Position numbers and translations under genes: made by a program. Positions 49,349-57,610 of a stretch of DNA of 64,000 nucleotides are shown here, one piece after another. Position 1 is the first letter of the stretch; every line of letters starts with the position of its first letter. The stretch spans positions 4,154,001 through 4,218,000 of the forward strand of contig NZ_CP107985.1 of assembly GCF_036108815.1 (NCBI RefSeq). Direction: 5' to 3'. Origin of the DNA: Streptomyces sp. NBC_00353 (lineage in GTDB: Bacteria; Actinomycetota; Actinomycetes; Streptomycetales; Streptomycetaceae). Under the pieces are notes generated by a model, which saw nothing but the letters and a program-made list of their open reading frames with translations, was not told the DNA's origin and ran no database searches.

Positions 49349-49795
49349 TTACTTGCCAGGTCGACCGCTGTCGGCGCCTTGTCGGGGCGACCGCGACATG
49401 GTGGCACACATCACAGCGATCGCCATCCCGCCCAGCATGAAGAGGGTGAGGCCCAGTTCGTCGCCGAAGACGTAGTCGCCCTCCGGCCGTCCGCCGAGCA
49501 GAACGACGACCGAAATCAGCCAGCCCGCGGCGGGTGCCAGGGCGCCGATCTGCGTGCGGGTGAGCAGCCGGCCGCCGTAGAACAGTCCGGCGCAGGCCAC
49601 CAGGGCGAGCAGCAAACCGCCGGGGAACCAGGCGGCTTGGACGAACGCGCCGGCGAGCCCGACGAGCACTCCGAGGACCGCGAGGCCCAGGTAGGCGCCG
49701 ATGCGGCCGGGGTTCAAGGGCGCGGCAAGGCCGGTGGGCACGGGCTCTCCGGACGGGGCATCGGTGCGGGGCGGGCGCTGCTTGCCGTTGCTCAT
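49349..49795 (-). CDS. Four-helix membrane protein, DUF6113-like
   Basis: A 148-residue integral membrane protein with four predicted helices: GAYLGLAVLGVLVGLAGAFVQAAWF, GLLLALVACAGLFYGGRLL, IGALAPAAGWLISVVVLLG and LGLTLFMLGGMAIAVMCATM. The conserved-looking GRPEGDYVF loop between helices 3 and 4 matches the actinobacterial DUF6113 family, to my recognition. Function unknown. Its ATG overlaps the mshB stop (ATGA), so it is cotranslated with mycothiol biosynthesis, a linkage seen in Streptomyces. Confidence 0.82.
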   Translation of the reverse strand: MSNGKQRPPRTDAPSGEPVPTGLAAPLNPGRIGAYLGLAVLGVLVGLAGAFVQAAWFPGGLLLALVACAGLFYGGRLLTRTQIGALAPAAGWLISVVVLLGGRPEGDYVFGDELGLTLFMLGGMAIAVMCATMSRSPRQGADSGRPGK

Positions 49796-50745
49796 GGACG
49801 TGCTCCCGACTGTGCTTCCGATGCGCCCGGTACGCCCGGCACCCCTGCGAAGAGATCGTGTTCCCGTACGCCCTCGGGTGCTCCGGAGGCTCCGCGTACC
49901 AACTCGTAGTACTCGGTGGTGAAGACGGGCTGTCCCAGATCGTTCGAAAGGGCGAAGAATGGACCGTCCACGGCGATCTGGGTGCTATGTGCCCGCATCG
50001 CCGCCGTCTTGGCCGCCGCATGGGCCGCGCCGTCGATCTCCGCGGTGATCTGCGTGTCGTTCACCACACCCGGTACGTCGTCGATCGCGGCGATCGCCGG
50101 GAAGGCGTCGGGGGCCGTGGCGCGCAGCCGCGCGAAGGCCTGCTCGGCGACGGAGCGCGGCACCCGGTTCCAGTAGATCTTGTCGATGGTGTGCGGCGAG
50201 GTGTCCGGGGATGCCTGCGGAGCGTCGGGGCCGGGGCGGTAGGCGGGATCGGCCGCGAGATCCGCGGCGCGCATCGCGACACGGTGCGCCTGGATGTGGT
50301 CGGGGTGCCCGTAGCCGCCGTCGGGGTCGTACGTGACGAGGACCTGCGGGCGCACCGAGCGGATCACCTCCACGAGGTACGCAGCGGCGTCGTCGACGTC
50401 CGTGTTCCAGAAGGCGCCGGGCCGGTGGTTCTGCTCGGCGCCCATCATTCCGGAGTCACGGAACCGGCCGGGTCCGCCGAGGAACCGGTGGTCGGTGACC
50501 CCGAGCTCCTTCATAGCGGCGGCGAGTTCACCGATGCGATGGGCGCCCAGGGCGTCGTCCCGGTCGGCCGCGAGGTGCGCGAGCTCGGGCGGGATGACCT
50601 CGCCCTCCTCGCCGAGCGTGCAGGTCACCAGGGTGACCTGGGCGCCCTGGGCCGCGTACAGGGCCATGCTGGCGCCGTTGTTGATCGACTCGTCGTCGGG
50701 GTGCGCGTGCACCAGGAGCAGACGACGGGCGGGAAGGTCCGTCAT
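49792..50745 (-). CDS. mshB: Mycothiol biosynthesis deacetylase
   Basis: A 317-residue LmbE/PIG-L zinc deacetylase. The metal motif is LLVHAHPDDESINNGA (AHPDDE) near residue 13, and the third ligand is in GYGHPDHIQAHRVA near residue 145. It deacetylates GlcNAc-inositol to GlcN-inositol, the second committed mycothiol step. The specific length and the IYWNRVPRSVAEQAF and GPFFALSNDLGQPVFTTEYYELVRG blocks fit MshB better than Mca. The ATG (MTDLPARRLL) was preferred over one ten codons upstream; AGGGTGGG precedes it. Signals an actinomycete host. Confidence 0.95.
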   Translation of the reverse strand: MTDLPARRLLLVHAHPDDESINNGASMALYAAQGAQVTLVTCTLGEEGEVIPPELAHLAADRDDALGAHRIGELAAAMKELGVTDHRFLGGPGRFRDSGMMGAEQNHRPGAFWNTDVDDAAAYLVEVIRSVRPQVLVTYDPDGGYGHPDHIQAHRVAMRAADLAADPAYRPGPDAPQASPDTSPHTIDKIYWNRVPRSVAEQAFARLRATAPDAFPAIAAIDDVPGVVNDTQITAEIDGAAHAAAKTAAMRAHSTQIAVDGPFFALSNDLGQPVFTTEYYELVRGASGAPEGVREHDLFAGVPGVPGASEAQSGARP

Positions 50746-50808
50746 GGGACCCACCCTACGAGCCGGCCGGCCCACGGTACGACCGTGGACGGCGGCCCGG
50801 GCCCCGGG

Positions 50809-51003
50809 TCAGAACTTGATGCCCCCGATCATGCCGGCCACATTCGTGGTCAGTTCCGAGATGGTGGGCGCAATGGACGAACTGGCGAGATAGAAACCGA
50901 GCAGCATGCAGACCACCGCATGTCCGCCCTTCAGTCCGGATTTCCGGATCAGCAGGAAGACGACGATCGCCAGCAGCACCACCGCCGAAATCGAGAGTGC
51001 CAC
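50809..51003 (-). CDS. 64-residue membrane protein
   Basis: A small protein starting MALSISAVVLLAIVVFLLIRK with one strong N-terminal helix, then GHAVVCMLLGFYLASSSIAP, likely a second helix, and a short hydrophilic end (ISELTTNVAGMIGGIKF). The layout recalls small membrane proteins found on actinobacterial plasmids and chromosomes, of unknown function. GATGGAGGTGAACCGCC precedes the ATG, a good ribosome site. It sits between mshB and the divergent S9 peptidase. No partner gene seen. Confidence 0.78.
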   Translation of the reverse strand: MALSISAVVLLAIVVFLLIRKSGLKGGHAVVCMLLGFYLASSSIAPTISELTTNVAGMIGGIKF

Positions 51004-51206
51004 GGCGGTTCACCTCCATCGGTACGGTCGGGACGGGCAGCACGCATGGAGCCAGCAGGTTCTTACCCACCGAGCGCTACGGATCATAACTATCCGTGGC
51101 ACCGCATTGATCGGGGCACAGCAGCACGAGGGGCGCACGACCGGGTGGTCGGGCGCTCTGTCGGGTCCGGGGACCGACGCCGCATCAGGCCCTAGGGTTC
51201 GGGGTT

Positions 51207-53339
51207 ATGACCTTGCAGAAGCTTTCGTTTCCCCGACAGCACGCCAGGACTCAGCGGTTCACCCTCGGCGCTCCCCGTGCGTTCACCGTCTCGCCGGACG
51301 GGGAGCGGGTGATCTTCCTGCGGTCGGCCTCCGGCACGGACCGGTCCAACAAGCTCTGGGTGCTGGACCTGGCGGCCGACGGCACGCCGAAGGAGCGGGT
51401 CGTCGCCGATCCCGGGACGCTGCTGGGCGGTTCGGCGGAGAAGTTGTCGGCGCAGGAGCGGGCGCGGCGCGAGCGCAGCCGTGAGGGGTCCTCGGGGATC
51501 GTCGGCTACGCGGTGGACTCGGCGGCCGAGTTGGCGGCGTTCGCGCTCTCCGGGAAGGTGTACGTCGCCGAGTTGCGGGCCGGTTCGACGCGCGCGCTGC
51601 CGGTCCCCGGCCCGGTGCTCGACCCCCGGCCGTCGCCCGACGGGCGCCATGTCGCCTACGTGTCGAAGGGCGCACTGCGGGTCGTGGCGGCGGAGGGCGA
51701 CGGGGACCGGGCGCTCGCGGAGCCGGAGGACGCGCACATCTCGTACGGTCTCGCGGAGTTCATCGCGGCCGAGGAGATGCAGCGCTCGCGCGGCTTCTGG
51801 TGGTCGCCGGAGTCGGACCGGCTGCTCGTCGCCCGGGTCGACGACAGCGCGGTGAAACGATGGTGGATCGCCGACCCGGCACACCCGGACCGCAAGCCCG
51901 CCGAGGTGGCGTACCCGGCGGCGGGGACGCCCAACGCCGACGTGCGGCTCCTGGTGCTGGGACTGGACGGCACCCGTACCGAAGTGGTGTGGGACCGGTC
52001 GCGCTATCCGTATCTGGCGCAGGTGCACTGGTCGTCCCAGGGTGCCCCGCTGATCCTCGTCCAGGCCCGTGACCAGCGCAGTCAGCTCTTCCTGGCGGTG
52101 GACCCGGAGAGCGGTACGACGCGGACGGTCCATGTCGACGAGGACCCCGTGTGGCTGGACCTCTTCGCCGGGGTGCCCGCGTGGGCGCCGGACGGGCGGC
52201 TGGTGCGGATCGTGGACGAGGGCGGGGCGCGGGTGCTCTCGGTCGGCGACCGGCCGCTGACCGGGGCGCAGTTGCAGATCCTGGCGGTCCTGGACATCGG
52301 TGAATCGGATGTCCTGGTGGCGGCGTCGGCCGGCGAGGAGGCCGCGGAGCCGGAGATCGGCGAGAGCCATGTGTACCGGGTCAACGAGCTGGGCGTGGAG
52401 CGGGTCTCCGAGGGGGCGGGGGTGCACTCGGCGGTCCGGGCGGGCGGGGTGACCGTGCTGGTCTCCACCTCGCTGGAGCGGCCCGGCGCCGCGGTGCGGG
52501 TGCTGCGGGACGGCAAGCAGATCGCCACGGTCGCGACATATGCGGAGGAGCCGGTTCTGTCGCCGCGGGTGCAGCTCACCGAGGGGGGCGCACACCGGAT
52601 TCCGTGCGCCGTGCTGCTCCCCACCGACTATCAGGAGTCGGACGGTCCGCTTCCGGTCCTGATGGATCCGTACGGTGGACCGCACGGCCGACGGGTCGTC
52701 GCCGCCCACAATCCGCACCTCACCTCGCAGTGGTTCGCCGACCAGGGCTTCGCGGTGGTCGTCGCGGACGGCCGCGGCTCTCCGGGGCGCTCCCCCGCCT
52801 GGGAGAAGGCGATCAAGAACAACCTGGTCCTCACCCTGGACGACCAGGTCGAGGCGGTGCACGCGCTCGCCGAAAGGTTCCCGCTGGATCTCACCAAGGT
52901 GGCCATCCGCGGCTGGTCGTACGGCGGATACCTCGCGGGCATGGCCGTACTGCGGCGGCCCGACGTCTTCCACGCGGCGGTCGTGGGTGCTCCGGTGACC
53001 GACCAGCGGCTGTACGACACCCACTACACCGAGCGCTATCTCGGTGACCCGACCACACAGCCCGAGGTGTACGCGTACAACTCGCTGCTCACCGACGAGG
53101 GATTGTCCGAGGCCGCGGACCAGGTCCGGCCGATGATGATCGTCCATGGTCTGGCGGACGACAATGTGGTGGTCGCGCACTCCCTGCGGCTGTCGTCGGC
53201 GCTGCTCTCGGCCGGGCGACCGCACGAGGTGCTGCCGCTCAGCGGGGTGACGCACATGACTCCGCAGGAGCAGGTGGCGGAGAATCTGCTCCTGCTGCAG
53301 GTGGACTTCCTGAAGCGGTCGCTGGGGCTGAGCGAGTAG
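51207..53339 (+). CDS. S9 family peptidase (dipeptidyl-peptidase IV-like)
   Basis: A 710-residue serine peptidase. An N-terminal beta-propeller-like region (~20-440) contains GESHVYRVNELGVE and the DPP4-type EEMQRSRGFWWSPESDRLLVARVD motif, with the Glu pair that anchors the substrate N-terminus. The C-terminal hydrolase has nucleophile Ser in RGWSYGGYLAGM near residue 570, Asp in MIVHGLADDNVV and His in GVTHMTPQEQV. It should cleave X-Pro dipeptides from peptides; it has no signal peptide, so it is probably cytosolic. ATG with a weak ribosome site. Lone gene, ending at a bidirectional terminator. Confidence 0.93.
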   Translation: MTLQKLSFPRQHARTQRFTLGAPRAFTVSPDGERVIFLRSASGTDRSNKLWVLDLAADGTPKERVVADPGTLLGGSAEKLSAQERARRERSREGSSGIVGYAVDSAAELAAFALSGKVYVAELRAGSTRALPVPGPVLDPRPSPDGRHVAYVSKGALRVVAAEGDGDRALAEPEDAHISYGLAEFIAAEEMQRSRGFWWSPESDRLLVARVDDSAVKRWWIADPAHPDRKPAEVAYPAAGTPNADVRLLVLGLDGTRTEVVWDRSRYPYLAQVHWSSQGAPLILVQARDQRSQLFLAVDPESGTTRTVHVDEDPVWLDLFAGVPAWAPDGRLVRIVDEGGARVLSVGDRPLTGAQLQILAVLDIGESDVLVAASAGEEAAEPEIGESHVYRVNELGVERVSEGAGVHSAVRAGGVTVLVSTSLERPGAAVRVLRDGKQIATVATYAEEPVLSPRVQLTEGGAHRIPCAVLLPTDYQESDGPLPVLMDPYGGPHGRRVVAAHNPHLTSQWFADQGFAVVVADGRGSPGRSPAWEKAIKNNLVLTLDDQVEAVHALAERFPLDLTKVAIRGWSYGGYLAGMAVLRRPDVFHAAVVGAPVTDQRLYDTHYTERYLGDPTTQPEVYAYNSLLTDEGLSEAADQVRPMMIVHGLADDNVVVAHSLRLSSALLSAGRPHEVLPLSGVTHMTPQEQVAENLLLLQVDFLKRSLGLSE

Positions 53340-53381
53340 CTCCGCCGACCGGCCGGACGCCGCAGGCCGTGGTCGACAGGC

Positions 53382-53419
53382 AACCGGCCGGGAGGACTTG
53401 AAAGCCCTCCCGGCCGGTT
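53382..53419. terminator. Bidirectional terminator
   Basis: Perfect 14-bp arms (AACCGGCCGGGAGG / CCTCCCGGCCGGTT) with a 10-nt loop, between the convergent S9 peptidase and peptide-transporter genes. Confidence 0.85.
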
Positions 53420-53498
53420 CACGGCACCCGCACGGCCGTACGCCGTTCATGCTGGCGCGTTCGTATATCGGACGTGCGACGGCCGAGTTGCCCGTGCG

Positions 53499-54644
53499 TT
53501 AACGAATGCGGGGGCCGGTGCCCGGCTCCCCCGGCTCCCCCGGCTCTTCGGGCTCTTCGGGCTCTTCTCCCGGCCCCTCCGGCTCCTCGCCGGGCGGCAC
53601 CACCTGCTTCTCCTCCGCGAAGTGGCATGCCGAGTCGTGATGGGCCGGGGTGTCCGTCAGCCGGAAGACCGCGGGGACCGCGAGCAGCGGCACCTCCAGT
53701 TCGCACCGCTCCTGGGCCTTCCAGCAGCGGGTGCGGAAGCGGCAGCCGGACGGCGGGTTGGCCGGGGACGGCACATCGCCGTGCAGGATGATCCGCTCCC
53801 GGTGCTCGCGCGCCATCGGGTCCGGCACCGGCACCGCCGACAGCAGCGCCTGCGTGTACGGGTGCGTGGGGTGGTCGTAGATCTGCTCGTCCGTACCGAT
53901 CTCGGCGAATCGGCCCAGATACATCACGCCGACCCGGTCGGAGATGTGCCGGACGATCGACAGGTCGTGCGCGATGAAGACGTAACTCAGGTTGAACTCC
54001 GCCTGCAGCCGGTCGAGCAGGTTGATGACCTGTGCCTGCACGGAGACGTCGAGGGCCGAGACAGGTTCGTCGGCGACGATGATCTCCGGGTTGAGCGCGA
54101 GGCCGCGGGCGATGCCGATGCGCTGGCGCTGACCGCCGGAGAACTGGTGCGGATAACGGTTGATGTACTCCGGGTTGAGACCCACGACATCGAGCAGGTC
54201 CTGCACCTTGCGGCGCCGGTCGCCCTTGGGCGCCACCTCGGGGTGGATCTCGTAGGGCTCCCCGATGATGTCGCCTACCGTCATCCGGGGGTTGAGCGAG
54301 GTGTACGGGTCCTGGAACACCATCTGGATGTTCCGGCGTACGGCCTTCAGCGCGCGGCCGGACAGCTTGGTGACGTCCTCGCCCTTGTACGTGATCGAGC
54401 CGGCCGTCGGCTGCTCCAGGTGGACGAGCATCCTGGCGACGGTCGACTTGCCGCAGCCGGACTCCCCCACGATGCCGAGGGTCTCGCCCGCGGCCAGTTG
54501 GAAGGAGACGCCGTCGACCGCCTTGACCGCACCGACCTGCTTCTTGAACAGGATGCCCTGGGTCAGCGGATAGTGCTTGACGAGGTCGCGGACCTCCAGA
54601 ATGGGTTCGCCGCCCGCGCGGGTGCTCCCCTGCTCAGCGTGCAT
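53499..54644 (-). CDS. Peptide/nickel ABC importer ATPase, DppF/OppF type
   Basis: A 381-residue ATPase: Walker A GIVGESGCGKSTVARML, Q loop MVFQDPYTSLNPR, signature QFSGGQRQRIGIARGLA and Walker B EIIVADEPVSALDVSVQAQ. The C-terminal oligopeptide-transporter module has the Cys-rich FRTRCWKAQERCELEVP segment, a possible Fe-S site in this family. It ends in an unusual acidic Pro/Glu/Gly tail (EEPEGPGEEPEEPEEPG). It overlaps dppD by 11 bases. Fifth and last gene of the operon. Confidence 0.93.
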   Translation of the reverse strand: MHAEQGSTRAGGEPILEVRDLVKHYPLTQGILFKKQVGAVKAVDGVSFQLAAGETLGIVGESGCGKSTVARMLVHLEQPTAGSITYKGEDVTKLSGRALKAVRRNIQMVFQDPYTSLNPRMTVGDIIGEPYEIHPEVAPKGDRRRKVQDLLDVVGLNPEYINRYPHQFSGGQRQRIGIARGLALNPEIIVADEPVSALDVSVQAQVINLLDRLQAEFNLSYVFIAHDLSIVRHISDRVGVMYLGRFAEIGTDEQIYDHPTHPYTQALLSAVPVPDPMAREHRERIILHGDVPSPANPPSGCRFRTRCWKAQERCELEVPLLAVPAVFRLTDTPAHHDSACHFAEEKQVVPPGEEPEGPGEEPEEPEEPGEPGEPGTGPRIR

Positions 54645-55611
54645 CGAGCGTCTCCTTCCAGAAGTAGCAGGCGCTCTCGCGGTGCTGGGCCACCTCGAAC
54701 AGCGGCGGCACCTCACCACGGCAGATGTCCTGGGCCAGCGGGCAGCGCGGGTTGAAGGCGCAGCCGGGCGGGATGTGCAGCAGGTTGGGCGGCAGCCCCT
54801 TGATCGCGTACAGCTCCTGGCCCTTCTGGTCCAGCCGTGGGATCGACTGGAGGAGGCCCTTGGTGTATGGGTGGGCGGGGGCCTTGTAGATCTCGTGGAC
54901 GGGGGCCGACTCCACGATCCGGCCCGCGTACATCACGGCGATGTAGTCGGCGACGTCCGCGACCACGCCCAGGTCGTGGGTGATCAGGATGAGTCCCATG
55001 TTGAGCTCGCGCTGGAGTTCGGCGAGCAGGTCCATCACCTGGGCCTGGACGGTCACATCGAGGGCGGTGGTGGGTTCGTCCGCGATGATCAGCGAGGGTT
55101 CCAGCGCCATCGCCATGGCGATCATGATGCGCTGGCGCATGCCGCCGGAGAACTGGTGCGGGTAGTTCCCGACGCGTTCCTTCGCGGCCGGGATGCGGAC
55201 CCGGTCCATCAGCTCGATGGCCTTCGTCCGGGCGTCCTTGCGGGACATCCCCCGGTGCACGACGAACATCTCGCCGAGCTGGTCCCCCACGCTGAGCACG
55301 GGGTTGAGGGACGACAGCGCGTCCTGGAAGATCATGGCCATCTCCTGGCCGCGGATCTTCCGGCGCTCCTCGGCCTTGAGCTTCAGCAGATCGCGGCCCT
55401 TGAAGATGATCTCGCCGCTGCTGATCTTCCCCGGCGGCATGTCGAGAATGCCCATGATCGCCTGTGCGGTGACCGACTTGCCGGAGCCGGACTCGCCGAG
55501 GACCGCGAGCGTCTCGCCCTCGGCCACCGAGTAGTTGACCCCGTTGACGGCTTTGGCCACCCCGTCCCGGGTGTGGAACTCCACGTGCAGATCGCGCACT
55601 TCGAGCAACAT
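54634..55611 (-). CDS. Peptide/nickel ABC importer ATPase, DppD/OppD type
   Basis: A 325-residue ATPase. Walker A AVLGESGSGKSVTAQAI, Q loop MIFQDALSSLNPV, signature QFSGGMRQRIMIAMAMA, Walker B LIIADEPTTALD, H loop ITHDLGVVAD. The C-terminal oligopeptide module carries the CAFNPRCPLAQDICRGEVPP cysteine cluster. It pairs with DppF as a heterodimer powering the permeases DppB and DppC. It lies 13 bases after dppC. Confidence 0.95.
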   Translation of the reverse strand: MLLEVRDLHVEFHTRDGVAKAVNGVNYSVAEGETLAVLGESGSGKSVTAQAIMGILDMPPGKISSGEIIFKGRDLLKLKAEERRKIRGQEMAMIFQDALSSLNPVLSVGDQLGEMFVVHRGMSRKDARTKAIELMDRVRIPAAKERVGNYPHQFSGGMRQRIMIAMAMALEPSLIIADEPTTALDVTVQAQVMDLLAELQRELNMGLILITHDLGVVADVADYIAVMYAGRIVESAPVHEIYKAPAHPYTKGLLQSIPRLDQKGQELYAIKGLPPNLLHIPPGCAFNPRCPLAQDICRGEVPPLFEVAQHRESACYFWKETLDAR

Positions 55612-55624
55612 GGCAACGGGCTCC

Positions 55625-56599
55625 TCAGCGCAGCTTGGGGTCGAGGGCGTCGCGCACCGCGTCGCCGAGCATGATGAACGCGAGCACGGTGATCGCCAGC
55701 GCTCCGGCGGGCCAGAGCAGCATGTGCGGGGCGTTGCGGATGTACTGGGAGGCGGCCGAGATGTCGATGCCCCAGGAGACGGCCGGCGGCTTCAGGCCGA
55801 CGCCGAGGAACGAGAGGGTCGCCTCCAGCGAGATGTACGTACCCAGGGCGATGGTCGCGACGACGATCACGGGGGCGACCGCGTTGGGAGCGATGTGGCG
55901 GAGCATCATCCGGGAGTTGGAGGCGCCGAGCGCGCGGGCCGCCTGGACGTAGTCGTTCTGCTTGGCGGTGATGACCGAGCCACGGGCGATTCGGGCGATC
56001 TGCGGCCAGCCCAGCAGCACGATGAATCCGATCACCGGCCAGACGGTCGAGCTGGTCACCACGGAGAGGAAGACCAGGCCGCCGAGGACGACCGGGATGC
56101 CGAAGAAGATGTCGGTGATACGGGAGAGGAACGAGTCCCACCAGCCGCCGAAGAAGCCGGCCAGCCCGCCCAGGATGCCGCCGAGGATCGAGACTCCGAC
56201 GGTGGAGCAGACGCCTACGGTGACCGATGTCCTGGCCCCGTAGACGGTACGGGTGTAGACGTCGCAGCCCTGGCCGTCGAAGCCGAACGGGTGGCCGGGC
56301 TGGGAGCCCTCCTGGGCCTTGCCCAGGTCGCAGTTGAGAGGGTCCTGGTCCGCGATCAGCGACGGCCAGATCGAGATGATCACCAGGAAGAGGATGATCA
56401 GGGCGGAGATGATGAAGACCGGGTTGCGGCGCAGGTCGCGCCAGGCGTCGGACCAGAGGCTGCGGGGCTTCTCGGCCGGTCCGGTGCCCTCGGGGCCGCC
56501 CGGTGTCTTCTCCAGCGTCTCCCCTTGCGCCAGGGCGAGATCCATGGCGGCTCCTGCCCCGCCCGGGGAGATCGCTTCGTCCGGCGTCTGCTCAGGCAT
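55625..56599 (-). CDS. Peptide/nickel ABC importer permease, DppC/OppC type
   Basis: A 324-residue permease. The first ~60 residues are a cytosolic extension (DLALAQGETLEKTPGGPEG). Helix 1 is VFIISALIILFLVIISIWPSLIA and further helices follow, with VGVCSTVGVSILGGILGGLAGFF and LGWPQIARIARGSVITAKQNDYVQAARALGASNSRMMLRH, which holds the EAA-like loop contacting the ATPase. An external loop has two Cys (CDLGKAQEGSQPGHPFGFDGQGC). It overlaps dppB by 8 bases. Confidence 0.94.
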   Translation of the reverse strand: MPEQTPDEAISPGGAGAAMDLALAQGETLEKTPGGPEGTGPAEKPRSLWSDAWRDLRRNPVFIISALIILFLVIISIWPSLIADQDPLNCDLGKAQEGSQPGHPFGFDGQGCDVYTRTVYGARTSVTVGVCSTVGVSILGGILGGLAGFFGGWWDSFLSRITDIFFGIPVVLGGLVFLSVVTSSTVWPVIGFIVLLGWPQIARIARGSVITAKQNDYVQAARALGASNSRMMLRHIAPNAVAPVIVVATIALGTYISLEATLSFLGVGLKPPAVSWGIDISAASQYIRNAPHMLLWPAGALAITVLAFIMLGDAVRDALDPKLR

Positions 56600-57515
56600 A
56601 GCGGATCCTCGGGTCGAGTACGGCGTACAAGAGGTCGACGATCAGGTTGGCCGCCAGGAAGACGAGGACCAGGACGGTGACGAACCCGACGACGGTCTGG
56701 GAGTTCTGGCGCAGGATGCCCTGGTAGAGCTGGTAGCCGACGCCGTGGATGTTGAAGATGCGCTCCGTGACGATCGCCCCGCCCATCAGGGCGCCCACGT
56801 CCGTACCGATGAAGGTGACGACGGGGATCAGCGAGTTGCGCAGCAGATGCCGGAGGACGACCCGGCGCCTGGGGAGGCCCTTGGCGGTGGCGGTACGGAC
56901 GTAGTCGGCGCTGGCGTTCTCGGCGATCGAGGTCCGGGTGAGCCGGGTGACGTACGCCAGCGAGACCGAGGCGAGGACGAGCCCGGGGACGAGGAGCTCG
57001 TTGAACGGCGCCTCCGGGGAGACGGACGGTTTGATGACGCCCCACTCCACGCCGAGGAGTAGCTGGAGCAGCAGACCGGTGACGAAGGTCGGGATGGAGA
57101 TGACGACCAGGGTCAGGATCAGCACCGTGGTGTCGACGGGCCGGCCGCGGCGCAGGCCGGTGATGACGCCGAGGGTGATGCCGATGACGACCTCGAAGAC
57201 GATCGCGACGATGGTGAGCCGGATGGTGATGGGGAAGGCGGTGCCCATCAGCTCGGTGACCTTCTGGCCGTTGAACGCGGTGCCGAAGTCGCCGGTGAAG
57301 ACATTGCCCATGTAGGTGGCGTACTGCTGCCAGACCGGCTTATCGAGGCCGAATTCCGAGCGGAGCTGGGCGGCGGTCGCCGGATCGCACTGGCGATCGC
57401 CGCAGAGACCCGCGATGGGGTCGCCCATCACGTTCACCATGAGGAAGATCAGCAGCGTGGTGCCGAAGAAGACCGGGATCATCTGCAGCAGCCGCCGGAT
57501 CACATAACGTCCCAT
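56592..57515 (-). CDS. Peptide/nickel ABC importer permease, DppB/OppB type
   Basis: A 307-residue permease with an N-terminal helix (MGRYVIRRLLQMIPVFFGTTLLIFLMVN). The large external loop has a Cys pair (GLCGDRQCDPATAAQLR). Further helices include ITIRLTIVAIVFEVVIGITLGVITGL, and the EAA-like loop YVTRLTRTSIAENASADYVRTATAKGL. It ends LVDLLYAVLDPRIRYA, typical of DppB. The start at MGRYVIRRLL is the normal family start. A strong hairpin separates it from the binding-protein gene upstream. Confidence 0.94.
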   Translation of the reverse strand: MGRYVIRRLLQMIPVFFGTTLLIFLMVNVMGDPIAGLCGDRQCDPATAAQLRSEFGLDKPVWQQYATYMGNVFTGDFGTAFNGQKVTELMGTAFPITIRLTIVAIVFEVVIGITLGVITGLRRGRPVDTTVLILTLVVISIPTFVTGLLLQLLLGVEWGVIKPSVSPEAPFNELLVPGLVLASVSLAYVTRLTRTSIAENASADYVRTATAKGLPRRRVVLRHLLRNSLIPVVTFIGTDVGALMGGAIVTERIFNIHGVGYQLYQGILRQNSQTVVGFVTVLVLVFLAANLIVDLLYAVLDPRIRYA

Positions 57516-57562
57516 GAAGACTCCGTCGGTCGCGGGGGGTCGGTGGCGCGGGGATGAGGAAG

Positions 57563-57600
57563 CCGGATGGCCGGTGCGGCACAGCGCACCGGCCATCCGG
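57563..57600 (-). terminator. Hairpin between substrate-binding-protein gene and permease B
   Basis: Perfect 16-bp arms (CCGGATGGCCGGTGCG / CGCACCGGCCATCCGG) with a 6-nt loop, 11 bases after the binding-protein stop. It probably attenuates, giving more binding protein than membrane complex. Confidence 0.75.
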
Positions 57601-57610
57601 CCCTGCGGGA

